A stretch of 39,377 nucleotides of DNA, taken from assembly GCA_017646665.1 (NCBI GenBank), contig JAGCMB010000067.1, forward strand, positions 1 to 39,377, read 5' to 3'. The notes beneath the pieces were generated by a model. It had not been told where the DNA came from and made no database searches. It saw nothing but the letters and a program-made list of their open reading frames with translations. The DNA comes from Bacteroidaceae bacterium (GTDB lineage Bacteria; Bacteroidota; Bacteroidia; Bacteroidales; Bacteroidaceae). The translations under genes were made by a program, and so were the position numbers. Below, piece by piece: positions 8,678-16,781 of this stretch. Each line of letters begins with the position of its first letter. Positions within the stretch are counted from its first letter, which is position 1.

Positions 8678-9565
8678 ATGAAACGAATAATATTTGCATT
8701 TTCACTGCTTGCCCTTTTGATGTCTTGTAGTGAAACAACCACCAAGCAAGAGAAAAAATCCTCAACAGGTTTCGAAGTAAAGGACTTGAATACCGATAGC
8801 CCCGATTGCGACCAATATGTATTGATGTCGACCTCTCGTGGAGATGTAAAGATAAAGCTCTACCGCGAGGCACCAATGCATCGCAAGAATTTCATCAATC
8901 TTGTAATGAACGGGTACTACGATGGTCAAATCTTTTATAGGGTCGACCCCGGAATGTTGATACAGGCCGGTGACTACACATCGGCGAAGAACCGCAAGTT
9001 CCGTAAGAATATGGGTGCAAGCGATGTCGATTACACTGTTCCGCACGAGATAGATGCTACAAAACGTGTGCACAAACGTGGTGCTTTGGCTGCTCCAAGC
9101 CATTCAAAAGGTATCAGGTCGTCGGGCGGACACTTTTTTATTGTTTCCAACAAAAAGGTGAAAGAAACCGATATAAATGCTGCCGAGAAGGAGTACAACA
9201 AGGAACTTGTAAATAAGATGTTTCTTGAACTGCAGAAGCCTCACCTCAAAGAACTTAATAAGTTGAGTGCTATGGCCGAGGTTGACAAGGATAAAGAGAA
9301 AGAGTACAAGAAAAGAATATCTGAACTTATGGGTGAGGCACGCAAGGCCGCGCGCAGTAATGAATTCCATTATACAAAGGCACAGCGCAATGCCTATTTG
9401 AAAGAGGGTGGAATGCCGGCTCTCGACCCCTATTACACCGTTTTTGGCGAGGTTGTAGAGGGAATGGATATTGTCGATGCAATTTCGTGGGTCAGTGTTT
9501 ACGAAGGTCGTCCACGTGAGGATGTTATCATTAAGAAAATAACTGTAATCAATGATGCTCAATAA
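8678..9565 (+). CDS. Peptidyl-prolyl cis-trans isomerase (cyclophilin), lipoprotein
   Basis: A predicted periplasmic or outer-membrane lipoprotein foldase. The signal peptide MKRIIFAFSLLALLMSC ends at Cys17. The cyclophilin core follows: VLMSTSRGDVKIKLYREAP, FINLVMNGYYDGQIFYRV, GALAAP, SSGGHFFIV. An insertion of about 90 residues rich in Lys and Glu separates FFIV from the last core strand (YTVFGEVVEGMDIVDAIS) and looks helical. The ATG at 8678 (or 8672, two codons earlier) is chosen because the promoter excludes the earlier in-frame start and because it places the signal peptide at the N-terminus. The 3' end overlaps the next gene by 14 bases, so the two should be co-translated. Confidence 0.9.
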   Translation: MKRIIFAFSLLALLMSCSETTTKQEKKSSTGFEVKDLNTDSPDCDQYVLMSTSRGDVKIKLYREAPMHRKNFINLVMNGYYDGQIFYRVDPGMLIQAGDYTSAKNRKFRKNMGASDVDYTVPHEIDATKRVHKRGALAAPSHSKGIRSSGGHFFIVSNKKVKETDINAAEKEYNKELVNKMFLELQKPHLKELNKLSAMAEVDKDKEKEYKKRISELMGEARKAARSNEFHYTKAQRNAYLKEGGMPALDPYYTVFGEVVEGMDIVDAISWVSVYEGRPREDVIIKKITVINDAQ

Positions 9566-10793
9566 AGCCACCCTTTCCAACGGCCTCCGCATACTGCATA
9601 TCCCGGCCGATGATTCGCAGATGGTATATGTTAATCTGCTTTATGGCGTCGGAGCCCGTAACGAGGAGTATGAGCACACCGGTCTGGCGCATCTGCTCGA
9701 ACACCTTATGTTCGAGGGTACAAAAGCTGTTCCATCGTTCGATGAACCACTTGAGAGTGCCGGAGGTGAGAATAATGCCTACACAAATAACGATGTGACG
9801 AACTATTATATCTCCTTGCCCAAGCAGAATGCCGAACTCGCCTTTTGGATGGAGAGCGACCGTATGTGCAATATAACCTTCGAGAAGAGTAAGGTCGATG
9901 TGCAACGACAGGTGGTTATGGAGGAGTTCAAGCAGACGACACTCAATAAACCATACGGCGATGTAAGTATGATACTCCGTGCTATGGCATTCAAGAAACA
10001 TCCCTATCGTTGGTCGACAATCGGTCGCAAGCTATCGCACATATCCGATGTGCCGGTATCTGTGATACGCCGTTTCTATAAAAAATATTACGCTCCCGAC
10101 AATGCTGTTCTTGCGGTTGTGGGCAATGTATCATTTGAGCAGGTGATGGAGTGGAGCAATAAATGGTTCGGTAACATTCCTGCCAAGGGAGTGAAAAAGG
10201 ACGTACTTCCTGTTGAGCCACGCCAGACAAGACAACGTCGTAAGGTCGTGCACCGCAACGTCCCCGAAAATGCATTATATATGGGCTTTCATATGGGTAG
10301 CAGGCTCGATGCCGACTATTATCCCTGCGATGTCATCTCCGATGTTCTCTCAAATGGATATTCCGGTCGTCTTCTTCTGCGTCTTGTACGTGAACAGAAA
10401 CTCTTTTCTAAAATAGATGCCTTTATCTCGGGCAGTGAGGATGCCGGAATGTTCTGGATATACTCACGTGTTGCTCCCGATGTTCGCATAGAGGATGCAG
10501 AGGTTGCTTTATGGCGTGAACTGGATGCGTTGAAACAGGAACTTGTTCCCGAGGAGGAACTTGAAAAGGTTAAAAACCGCTTTGAGTCGGAATACACATT
10601 CCGTAACATCGGTGGCGAACATTTGAGCAACAATATAGCTCTTGCTGAATTACGTGGCGACCTCGATTCTCATCTGCGTGAGCCCGAACGTTACCGTGCT
10701 GTCACAGCAAACGATGTACGTTCAGTAGCAAGGGAGCTTTTCCGTAGAGGAAACAGCTCGGTACTGTACTATCTTAAAGACGAAAAGTGTTGA
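9552..10793 (+). CDS. M16 family zinc metallopeptidase (insulinase/PqqL-like)
   Basis: A 413-residue single-unit M16B-type peptidase. The inverted zinc motif HxxEH is present as HLLEH (His47, Glu50, His51), and the distal Glu ligand is Glu124 or Glu125 in VVMEEFKQTTLNKP. The N-terminal core reads TLSNGLRILHIP...VNLLYGVGARNE; the C-terminal half is the usual second homologous domain. M16B enzymes degrade peptides or process proteins in pairs or dimers. No signal peptide is visible, so it is probably cytoplasmic, unlike its lipoprotein neighbour. The start overlaps the cyclophilin gene by 14 bases; ATG codons at 9552 and 9555 are both possible. The last codons form part of the terminator stem. 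Confidence 0.9.
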   Translation: MMLNKATLSNGLRILHIPADDSQMVYVNLLYGVGARNEEYEHTGLAHLLEHLMFEGTKAVPSFDEPLESAGGENNAYTNNDVTNYYISLPKQNAELAFWMESDRMCNITFEKSKVDVQRQVVMEEFKQTTLNKPYGDVSMILRAMAFKKHPYRWSTIGRKLSHISDVPVSVIRRFYKKYYAPDNAVLAVVGNVSFEQVMEWSNKWFGNIPAKGVKKDVLPVEPRQTRQRRKVVHRNVPENALYMGFHMGSRLDADYYPCDVISDVLSNGYSGRLLLRLVREQKLFSKIDAFISGSEDAGMFWIYSRVAPDVRIEDAEVALWRELDALKQELVPEEELEKVKNRFESEYTFRNIGGEHLSNNIALAELRGDLDSHLREPERYRAVTANDVRSVARELFRRGNSSVLYYLKDEKC

Positions 10794-10820
10794 GTTGCCT
10801 CAACACTTTTCGTCTTTTTT
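10776..10820 (+). terminator. Terminator overlapping the M16 gene 3' end
   Basis: A perfect 19-bp stem (AAAGACGAAAAGTGTTGAG and its complement) with loop TTGC is followed by six T's. The left arm encodes the last codons and stop of the peptidase gene (stop at 10791-10793). Confidence 0.9.
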
Positions 10821-10841
10821 ATCTGTTATGACTGTCAACTT

Positions 10842-11513
10842 TCAGATGTTTTCAAAACTTTGCCATAGTCTGTCGTCGGGTAGTGGAGCAGTTATGGCAA
10901 TGACCTCCTTCGATACGGGGTGTGTGAATTCAATGTAACGGGCGTGGAGCGATATGCTACCGTCAGGGTTTGAACGTTGTGCACCATATTTAAGGTCGCC
11001 TTTTATTGGACAGCCAATGGATGATAGTTGACAACGTATCTGGTGATGTCGTCCTGTCTTTAGCTCTACCTCTATGAGATTGTAATTCTGCGATGCAGCT
11101 GCAAGTCTGTAATGTAACAAGGCACGTTTTGAACCTTTTACCTCTTTGGGGTACGAGAAACTTTTGTTCATCTTCTCATTACGCAGAATCCAACTTTCAA
11201 GCTCGGCTTCAGCTGGTACGGGCACACCTTTTGTCAACGCCCAATAAATCTTTTTTACGCCCCCTTCGCTGAACATCCTGTTCAGTCTTTCAAGTGCTTT
11301 GCTCGTCTTTGCAAATACCACAATGCCACTCACGGGGCGGTCGAGTCGGTGCGGTAGTCCAATGAATACATTTCCGGGTTTTGCATATTTCTCCTTTATG
11401 TATCTTTTCATTGTGTCGCACAACGATTCATCGCCGGTTTTGTCACCCTGTACAATTTCGCCGGCAGCCTTGTTGATGACAATGATGTGATTATCCTCGT
11501 AAAGTACTTTCAT
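10842..11513 (-). CDS. RluA-family RNA pseudouridine synthase
   Basis: A 223-residue cytoplasmic enzyme that isomerises uridine to pseudouridine in rRNA or tRNA. The family motif is clear: LPHRLDRPVSGIVVFAKT, with catalytic Asp58 in HRLD. Other conserved parts are VLYEDNHIIVINKAAGE at the N-terminus and ELKTGRHHQIRCQLS plus GDLKYGA in the C-terminal half. It lacks the N-terminal S4 domain of RluC/RluD, so it is a short form such as TruC- or RluA-like; the target base cannot be told. Only 3 bases separate it from the upstream tetR-family gene, so it should be transcribed from that gene's promoter. Confidence 0.9.
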   Translation of the reverse strand: MKVLYEDNHIIVINKAAGEIVQGDKTGDESLCDTMKRYIKEKYAKPGNVFIGLPHRLDRPVSGIVVFAKTSKALERLNRMFSEGGVKKIYWALTKGVPVPAEAELESWILRNEKMNKSFSYPKEVKGSKRALLHYRLAAASQNYNLIEVELKTGRHHQIRCQLSSIGCPIKGDLKYGAQRSNPDGSISLHARYIEFTHPVSKEVIAITAPLPDDRLWQSFENI

Positions 11514-11516
11514 CGT

Positions 11517-12110
11517 TTATTGGATGTTTTCGGTTGCTTTATGTCCTAACGCATTGAGTATCACTTTTTCTGTGAAGTGGTAAACGAAACTGTCGTCGTT
11601 GTTGCGGTTTATTATGCCGTTCATGAAAGGTGTCTCAATTCCTTTCAGGCAGAAATGTAGAAAACGTGCGGCAAGGTCAGGGCTTTCGCTGTTGAAAATA
11701 CCTTTTTGGTTGCCCTCTGCGATAATGTGTCTGAACAATGCAATTTCCTTTGCGTCAAAGCTTTTGCGTATGTGTTCAACGATAAGTATGTAGTCCGAAT
11801 GTAGACAGCCGTTACGTCGCACGATGTTACGTGTCATCTGCAGATGTACAAATACAAGCTTGATGATTTTTTTGTCGGCAGGCAGGTCGGACATAGCCAC
11901 TTTGGTTACTGCTGCAGAAATCTTCTTAACCTCCATTTCAATGCTTGCCTCAAGCAATTCCTCCTTGCTTTGAAAATAGGTGTACACTGTTCTACGGCTT
12001 TTATTGGCAGCTTTTGCAATGTCATTCATCGTTATATTGCCAATGCCTTGCTTGGAAAAAAGTTTTCTTGCAACCTTAATAAGTAACTCTCTGGTTTCTA
12101 CGGTGGACAT
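11517..12110 (-). CDS. TetR/AcrR family transcriptional regulator
   Basis: A 197-residue regulator. The N-terminal helix-turn-helix domain covers about residues 8-55 (ARKLFSKQGIGNITMNDIAK, then KSRRTVYTYFQSKEELL). The C-terminal ligand-binding part (about 70-190) is divergent, as is usual, and the ligand cannot be predicted. It is the first gene of a pair with the pseudouridine synthase 3 bases downstream. A 28-base imperfect palindrome overlapping its own promoter suggests negative autoregulation (inference), which would place the RNA-modifying gene under the same control. Confidence 0.92.
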   Translation of the reverse strand: MSTVETRELLIKVARKLFSKQGIGNITMNDIAKAANKSRRTVYTYFQSKEELLEASIEMEVKKISAAVTKVAMSDLPADKKIIKLVFVHLQMTRNIVRRNGCLHSDYILIVEHIRKSFDAKEIALFRHIIAEGNQKGIFNSESPDLAARFLHFCLKGIETPFMNGIINRNNDDSFVYHFTEKVILNALGHKATENIQ

Positions 12111-12128
12111 ACTGAATCTGAATTTTCT

Positions 12129-12161
12129 GCAAAATTACACAATTGTGCAATTTTGTGCAAA
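12129..12161 (-). promoter_or_regulatory. Promoter and likely operator of the tetR-rluA pair
   Basis: On the minus strand the sequence has TTTG (12158-12161), 20 bases, then TAATTTTG (12130-12137), a full TTTG-N20-TAnnTTTG promoter. A 28-base imperfect palindrome centred on CACAATTGTG (12138-12147) covers 12129-12156 with two mismatched pairs, so it spans the -7 box and most of the spacer, a typical place for a repressor site. Confidence 0.65.
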
Positions 12162-12249
12162 AAAGCGTGGCGAAATTTGTTCTTAAAAACTATTTTTTGT
12201 TCTTTTTTATCTTTTTTGCTTTTGTAAAGTGCTTTTTTGCCCCGAAAAA

Positions 12250-12280
12250 TTTGCAGATACAAAAAATAGCACTACCTTTG
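12250..12280 (+). promoter_or_regulatory. Promoter of the initiator tRNA gene
   Basis: TTTG (12250-12253), exactly 19 bases, then TACCTTTG (12273-12280), matching the phylum consensus. It ends 21 bases before the tRNA 5' end. Confidence 0.75.
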
Positions 12281-12301
12281 CACAAGAATTAAGAAATGCA
12301 T

Positions 12302-12373
12302 CGCGGGGTGGAGCAGTGGTAGCTCGTTGGGCTCATAACCCAAAGGCCGGAGGTTCGATCCCTTCCCCCGCTA
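12302..12373 (+). tRNA. Initiator tRNA-Met (CAT)
   Basis: A 72-nt cloverleaf with acceptor CGCGGGG/CCCCGCT, D arm GAGC/GCTC, anticodon stem TTGGG/CCCAA around CTCATAA (anticodon CAT at 12334-12336) and T loop TTCGATC. Two initiator traits are visible: an unpaired first base (C1 opposite T72) and three consecutive G-C pairs at the base of the anticodon stem. The CCA end is not encoded. Confidence 0.95.
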
Positions 12374-12377
12374 CTTC

Positions 12378-12405
12378 AAGGAGAGTTTTCACTCTCCTTT
12401 TTTTG
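12378..12405 (+). terminator. Terminator of the initiator tRNA
   Basis: The stem AAGGAGAG (12378-12385) / CTCTCCTT around TTTTCA is followed by a run of T's, beginning 5 bases after the tRNA 3' end. Confidence 0.85.
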
Positions 12406-12477
12406 TGCACTTGTCTTTCCAATTATCTCAATATCAAGCCTGATATTACTCTCTGCGCTTGATTTTTTTTTCGTGGT

Positions 12478-12516
12478 AGGAACGGAATCTTTTTTTTGAA
12501 ACCGTTCCTCTTTTTT
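12478..12516 (+). terminator. Second hairpin with T tract, no obvious gene
   Basis: The arms AGGAACGG (12478-12485) and CCGTTCCT (12502-12509) are separated by an AT-rich loop and followed by seven T's. There is no gene between it and the tRNA terminator. It may back up the tRNA terminator or end a small transcript. Confidence 0.5.
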
Positions 12517-12557
12517 TCATTTCTGTAACTTTTAGAAAAAATCGCAATCATAAATTC

Positions 12558-12586
12558 TTTGTTCCGATATTTAATTTATATCTTCG
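12558..12586 (+). promoter_or_regulatory. Candidate aspA promoter
   Basis: TTTG (12558-12561), 17 bases, then TATCTTCG (12579-12586), the variant -7 box also seen before nadC. It leaves a leader of about 65 bases, which includes a 13-codon ORF at 12596-12637 (MSEPNRGVVRFVK) that I do not treat as a gene. Confidence 0.5.
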
Positions 12587-12658
12587 CATATCGCAATGTC
12601 CGAACCAAACAGGGGCGTTGTGCGTTTTGTAAAATAAGTTCATTAAATACATATAACA

Positions 12659-14074
12659 ATGAAAACACGTCTTGAACACGATTCATTAGGCGAGATTCAG
12701 GTCCCTGCCGATGCTTATTATGGCGCGCAGACCCTGCGTGCAATGGTCAATTTCAAGGATATTTCCGGAATTACCATCAGTGACCACCCCTATTATGTAA
12801 AGGCTCTTGCTATGGTAAAGTGGGCCGCAGCCCACGCCAATGTGTCGCTTGGAACACTTGAGGAAGAGATTGGAAAAGCCATTAAAAAGGCTTGTGAAGA
12901 GATTATGGAAGGTGCTTTGGTAGACCAATTCCCTGTAGACCTTATGCAGGGTGGAGCAGGCACATCAACCAATATGAATATAAACGAGGTGGTGGCAAAC
13001 CGCGCTCTTGAGATTCTTGGACACAAGAAGGGAGAATATCAATACTGTCACCCCAATGACCACGTCAATCTCTCACAATCCACCAACGATGCCTACCCGA
13101 CATCGTTCAAGCTCTGCTTTATTTTGCATAACGAGGATTTGGTGCGCGAATTGAAGCGTCTTATCGACTCTTTCCGTGCAAAGGGCAAGGAGTTCAATCA
13201 GGTAATCAAGATGGGACGTACTCAGTTGCAGGATGCTGTTCCAATGACATTGGGACAGGAATTTGAAGCCTTTGCAGCCACCCTTGACGAGGAGGTCAGC
13301 CGTTTGAATGAGATGGCACGTCTGTTCCTCGAGGTGAATATGGGAGCTACAGCCATTGGAACAGGTATTAATACAGAGCCCGGCTATGCACAGGCCTGTG
13401 TCGATGCTCTGCGTGCAATTTCGGGCAAACCGTTTGTGCTTGCAGGCAACCTTGTCGAGGCTACTCCTGATGCCGGCTCAACAGTTATGTATTCATCGGC
13501 CTTGAAGCGTCTTGCTGTTAAACTGTCGAAAATATGCAACGACCTCCGCCTGTTGTCAAGTGGCCCTCGTTGCGGTCTTAACGAGATAAACCTCCCACCT
13601 ATGCAGCCTGGTTCAAGTATTATGCCGGGCAAGGTAAATCCTGTAATCCCGGAGGTTGTCAACCAGATATGCTTCCGCGTTATTGGTAACGACTTGACGG
13701 TGACATTCGCTGCCGAGGCCGGTCAGTTGCAGCTCAATGTGATGGAGCCTGTAATTGTTCACTCAATCATCTCTTCAATACGTATGTTGTTGCGAGGTAT
13801 GACCCGTCTGCGTGTGCTCTGTGTCGATGGCATTACCGCAAACGAGGGACATTGCAAGGAACTTGTTATGGGCAGCATCGGTATTGTAACGGCACTCAAT
13901 CCTGTACTGGGTTATGAGAACAGTGCTAAGATTGCCAAGCGTGCTTTGAAAGAGAACCGCAGTGTCTATGACCTTGTCCTCGAGGAGGGCTTGCTTTCAA
14001 AGGAAGAGCTCGATGAATTGCTCCGCCCCGAAAATATGATAGCACCACACAAGATGCCGCATAAGAAATATTGA
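12659..14074 (+). CDS. aspA: Aspartate ammonia-lyase
   Basis: A 471-residue member of the fumarase/aspartase superfamily that converts L-aspartate to fumarate and ammonia in the cytoplasm. The superfamily signature GSSIMPGKVNP is present near residue 320, as are GAGTSTNMNINEV, NDHVNLSQSTNDAYPTSFK and GTGINTEPGY. NEINLPPMQPGSSIMPGKVN and VVNQICFRVIGND follow the aspartase rather than the fumarase pattern, and the length fits. In anaerobic Bacteroidales the fumarate produced can feed fumarate respiration to succinate (known for the group). The gene stands alone, with its own promoter and a strong terminator. Confidence 0.93.
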   Translation: MKTRLEHDSLGEIQVPADAYYGAQTLRAMVNFKDISGITISDHPYYVKALAMVKWAAAHANVSLGTLEEEIGKAIKKACEEIMEGALVDQFPVDLMQGGAGTSTNMNINEVVANRALEILGHKKGEYQYCHPNDHVNLSQSTNDAYPTSFKLCFILHNEDLVRELKRLIDSFRAKGKEFNQVIKMGRTQLQDAVPMTLGQEFEAFAATLDEEVSRLNEMARLFLEVNMGATAIGTGINTEPGYAQACVDALRAISGKPFVLAGNLVEATPDAGSTVMYSSALKRLAVKLSKICNDLRLLSSGPRCGLNEINLPPMQPGSSIMPGKVNPVIPEVVNQICFRVIGNDLTVTFAAEAGQLQLNVMEPVIVHSIISSIRMLLRGMTRLRVLCVDGITANEGHCKELVMGSIGIVTALNPVLGYENSAKIAKRALKENRSVYDLVLEEGLLSKEELDELLRPENMIAPHKMPHKKY

Positions 14075-14075
14075 T

Positions 14076-14116
14076 AAAGAAAAGTGCCGAACTCGCGAGT
14101 CCGGCACTTTTCTTTG
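14076..14116. terminator. Bidirectional terminator between aspA and the OmpH-like gene
   Basis: A long stem (AAAGAAAAGTGCCG / CGGCACTTTTCTTT) encloses the palindrome ACTCGCGAGT. A-rich and T-rich flanks make it usable from both sides; it separates two convergent genes. Confidence 0.88.
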
Positions 14117-14140
14117 TATTGATGAATTTGTTTGATAGTC

Positions 14141-14761
14141 TTATTTCTTTTCGCTGTTGTACTTTTCATTAAGTCCTTTTACAACATCCTTTGTTATATC
14201 AAGAGCCTCATTGGCATAGAGCATATTGCCACCCATTTTTGTGAGAATGAAGTCGTACTTGGCATTGATGTTGTACTCCTGAATATGGTCATTGATGCTT
14301 TTTGTCAGTTCGGCATACTTTAGATTCCTTTCATTCTCAAGTTCAGCAATCATAGCCTGTCCGCGCTGCAACAACTCCTGGTCCTTCTTCATAATCTTCT
14401 CGTATTCGGCCTGTGCACGCTCCTGTGTGGCAAATACGTTGTTCTGCACTTTGCGCTCAAAAGCGGCAGCCTCTTCCTGCAGACTCTTTCTCTCCTCCTC
14501 GATGATGTTGTTGATGCTCATCTCTTTGCGGATAATCTCTTTTTGGATTTCCTGAGCAAAATTGTAGTTCACCAATAGTGAGTCATAGTCTACATAAGCA
14601 ATCTTTATACTGCACAATGGAGTTGAGGCTGGTGATGCAACAGCTGTTGTGGCCGCTTCATTTGTAGATGTAGTTTCGCTGTTGTTGGCCGAGCACTGTA
14701 CGAAAAGTATCTGAACGAAAGCCAATACAGCCAACAAAGTGATTGTTTTTGTGGTTCTCAT
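14141..14761 (-). CDS. OmpH/Skp-family periplasmic chaperone-like lipoprotein
   Basis: A 206-residue protein. The signal segment MRTTKTITLLAVLAFVQIL ends in a weak lipobox (FVQC, Cys23), followed by a Ser/Thr/Ala-rich linker. From about residue 55 comes the OmpH core: IKIAYVDYDSLLVNYNFAQE, then a long charged coiled coil (about 75-150, rich in Glu, Lys and Gln) and the closing segment KYDFILTKMGGNMLYANEAL, DITKDVVKGLNEKY. Skp-type proteins hold unfolded outer-membrane proteins in the periplasm with trimeric coiled-coil arms. The start at 14761 is preferred to an in-frame ATG 51 bases upstream because it puts the signal peptide first. Confidence 0.88.
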   Translation of the reverse strand: MRTTKTITLLAVLAFVQILFVQCSANNSETTSTNEAATTAVASPASTPLCSIKIAYVDYDSLLVNYNFAQEIQKEIIRKEMSINNIIEEERKSLQEEAAAFERKVQNNVFATQERAQAEYEKIMKKDQELLQRGQAMIAELENERNLKYAELTKSINDHIQEYNINAKYDFILTKMGGNMLYANEALDITKDVVKGLNEKYNSEKK

Positions 14762-14877
14762 AGTATTTTGAAACTGTTTAAATTTATTATAAAGTATGTT
14801 GGACCGCTGCAAAATCCAGCCTCGCGCTTGAAATGGCTGCGAAACAAGGATAATGGACAGCCTTGTCCATCCGGTTT

Positions 14878-15090
14878 TTATTTTCTTATCTCCTCAACAG
14901 CCATAGGATTCTTTCTGCGTGCATCCCTGTCCTGTGACTGTACACATTTTATGCCTCTTTTGCGCATCGCTTTATTGCCACCTACGTGTGTGTTGGGGAA
15001 GCGTCCGTTCTTTTTTATAATTACCTTTACGGCAAGCAATGCAACACAAATTGCAATAATTAACAGTGTATATAGTAAAGTTTTGAACAT
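14878..15090 (-). CDS. Small single-pass membrane protein, unknown function
   Basis: About 70 residues. An N-terminal transmembrane helix (MFKTLLYTLLIIAICVALLAV) is followed by a basic, conserved-looking tail (RFPNTHVGGNKAMRKRGIKC, then VQSQDRDARRKNP). I recall similar short proteins in other Bacteroidales but cannot assign a function. An in-frame ATG at 15123 would add 11 residues; 15090 is preferred because the helix then begins at the N-terminus. A candidate -7 box lies upstream. A short hairpin (ATGGACA/TGTCCAT, 14853-14870) without a good T run separates it from the OmpH-like gene downstream, so read-through is possible. Confidence 0.7.
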   Translation of the reverse strand: MFKTLLYTLLIIAICVALLAVKVIIKKNGRFPNTHVGGNKAMRKRGIKCVQSQDRDARRKNPMAVEEIRK

Positions 15091-15142
15091 TTCAATTAAC
15101 TTTGTAATGTTGTAGCTGAACAAGTGAATTCTTTCAGCGATG

Positions 15143-15150
15143 CAAAGATA
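15143..15150 (-). promoter_or_regulatory. Candidate -7 box for the small membrane protein gene
   Basis: On the minus strand this reads TATCTTTG, a perfect -7 consensus. The nearest upstream TTTG is 26 bases away, longer than usual, so the -33 element is uncertain. Confidence 0.45.
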
Positions 15151-15275
15151 GTTCTTTTTATTCTCTTGTTAGTCAGCAAAATTCCAAAAAAAGGTAAAAA
15201 AGCGTCAATAAAAAGGATAATTAACAATATTTTACGAAACAAACATCTTGTTTAACGATTTTAAACATTTTGAAT

Positions 15276-16733
15276 ATGGAAAACAATAAATTGCAACCCG
15301 AAGCTCTTTTCGGGTATTTTCTGAAAATAAGTGAAATTCCCCGTGGTTCAAAGAATGAAGCCCAAATCTCGGCCTATCTGCAGTCTTTCGGTAAAGAACT
15401 CGGGTATGAAACCATAGCCGACAGTGTCGGTAACGTATTGATAAAGAAGCCTGCTTCTCCCGGTTTTGAAAACAGAAAGACCATTATCCTGCAAGGACAC
15501 ATGGATATGGTGTGCGACAAGCGTCCCGATGTAGAGCACGATTTTACCAAAGACCCCATTACCACTTGGGTTGATGGCGAATGGCTCAAGGCACAAGGTA
15601 CCACATTGGGTGCCGACAATGGTATTGGCGTGGCTGCAGCGATGGCTGTCCTTGCCGATAAAACCTTGAAGCACGGCCCCATCAACTGCTTGTTTACAAT
15701 TGACGAGGAAACAGGCCTCACCGGTGCCGAGGCTCTCTCGCCTGAACTTTTGCAGGGCGACATACTTGTCAATCTCGACTCCGAGGACGAGGGCGAAATG
15801 TTCATCGGCTGTGCCGGTGGCGTATGCAATTATGCCGACTTCAAACACGAGTGGGTGCCTGTCAGCAGCGATATGTTCTTTATGAAGGTTGATATAAACG
15901 CTCTTACAGGTGGTCACTCCGGTGACGATATAAATAAAGGACGCGCCAACGCAAACAAACTCCTTTGCCGTTTCCTTGCGCGTGTAGCCGACAAATATGA
16001 GTTTTACCTTTGCGACATCACAGGTGGCAGCCTTCATAATGCTATTCCACGCGATGCTTCGGCTGTATTTGCCATTCCATCGGCCGACAAAGAGAATGTA
16101 CGCGTCGACTTCAATCTTTTTGCAGCCGAGGCACAGGACGAATTCAACGTGACAGAACCTGCAATGCGCTTCACCCTGCAGAGCACCGACCCCGTAGCGC
16201 AGGCTATTGACCCTGTTGTTACAGGCAAACTCCTCCGCTGTGTGTGTGCTGTTTTCAACGGCGTTTTTGCAATGAGCCAGGATGTCCCCGGTCTTGTCGA
16301 AACATCGAGCAACCTTGCGTCCATCAAGCGTAAAGCCGATAATGTGATAACCGTCACCACCAGCCAGCGTAGCTCTATTGAGTCGGCTCGTGACTTTGTT
16401 TCATTCTCTGTGCGTGCTGCATTTGAACTTGCCGGTGCCGAGGTTACAACAAAAGGACAGTATCCGGGTTGGAAACCAAATATGAAGTCCGAAATTCTGA
16501 AGGTGGCTTGTGACACCTACAGACAACTGTTTGGTGATGAGGCCAAGATAAAGGCAATCCACGCCGGTCTGGAGTGTGGTCTTTTCCTTGAGAAGGCTCC
16601 CCACCTCGATATGATTTCCTTTGGCCCCACAATGCGTGGCGTGCACTCGCCCGACGAGCGTCTGCACATTGCCTCTACCGAGCGTTGGTGGCGTCATCTG
16701 TTGTCATTGCTCGAGAACGCTCCTGTAAAGTAA
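15276..16733 (+). CDS. pepD: Aminoacyl-histidine dipeptidase (PepD, M20 family)
   Basis: A 485-residue cytosolic non-specific dipeptidase that cleaves Xaa-His and other dipeptides with two metal ions. The M20 metal-binding motifs are visible: GHMDMV (His75, Asp77), GTTLGADNGIGVAAAMAVLA, the catalytic Glu pair in IDEETGLTGAEAL, DLDSEDEG-like NLDSEDEGEMFIGCAGG, and a late His in AIHAGLECGLF plus FGPTMRGVHSPDE. Length and order match PepD. The ATG at 15276 is the first good start; the preceding in-frame codon at 15270 is TTG. The next gene begins 48 bases downstream with no terminator between, suggesting an operon. Confidence 0.93.
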   Translation: MENNKLQPEALFGYFLKISEIPRGSKNEAQISAYLQSFGKELGYETIADSVGNVLIKKPASPGFENRKTIILQGHMDMVCDKRPDVEHDFTKDPITTWVDGEWLKAQGTTLGADNGIGVAAAMAVLADKTLKHGPINCLFTIDEETGLTGAEALSPELLQGDILVNLDSEDEGEMFIGCAGGVCNYADFKHEWVPVSSDMFFMKVDINALTGGHSGDDINKGRANANKLLCRFLARVADKYEFYLCDITGGSLHNAIPRDASAVFAIPSADKENVRVDFNLFAAEAQDEFNVTEPAMRFTLQSTDPVAQAIDPVVTGKLLRCVCAVFNGVFAMSQDVPGLVETSSNLASIKRKADNVITVTTSQRSSIESARDFVSFSVRAAFELAGAEVTTKGQYPGWKPNMKSEILKVACDTYRQLFGDEAKIKAIHAGLECGLFLEKAPHLDMISFGPTMRGVHSPDERLHIASTERWWRHLLSLLENAPVK

Positions 16734-16781
16734 TGCAATAAAACAGGTTTCTCATCGTTAATGAACTAAACTCCTTGAACG

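Noticed and set aside
11517-12110. Regulator of a neighbouring efflux pump
   Set aside because: No transporter is adjacent; the only co-transcribed gene is the pseudouridine synthase.
12596-12637. 13-codon ORF before aspA (MSEPNRGVVRFVK) as a leader peptide
   Set aside because: It would start within a few bases of the predicted transcription start, and shows no attenuator hairpin or runs of regulatory codons.
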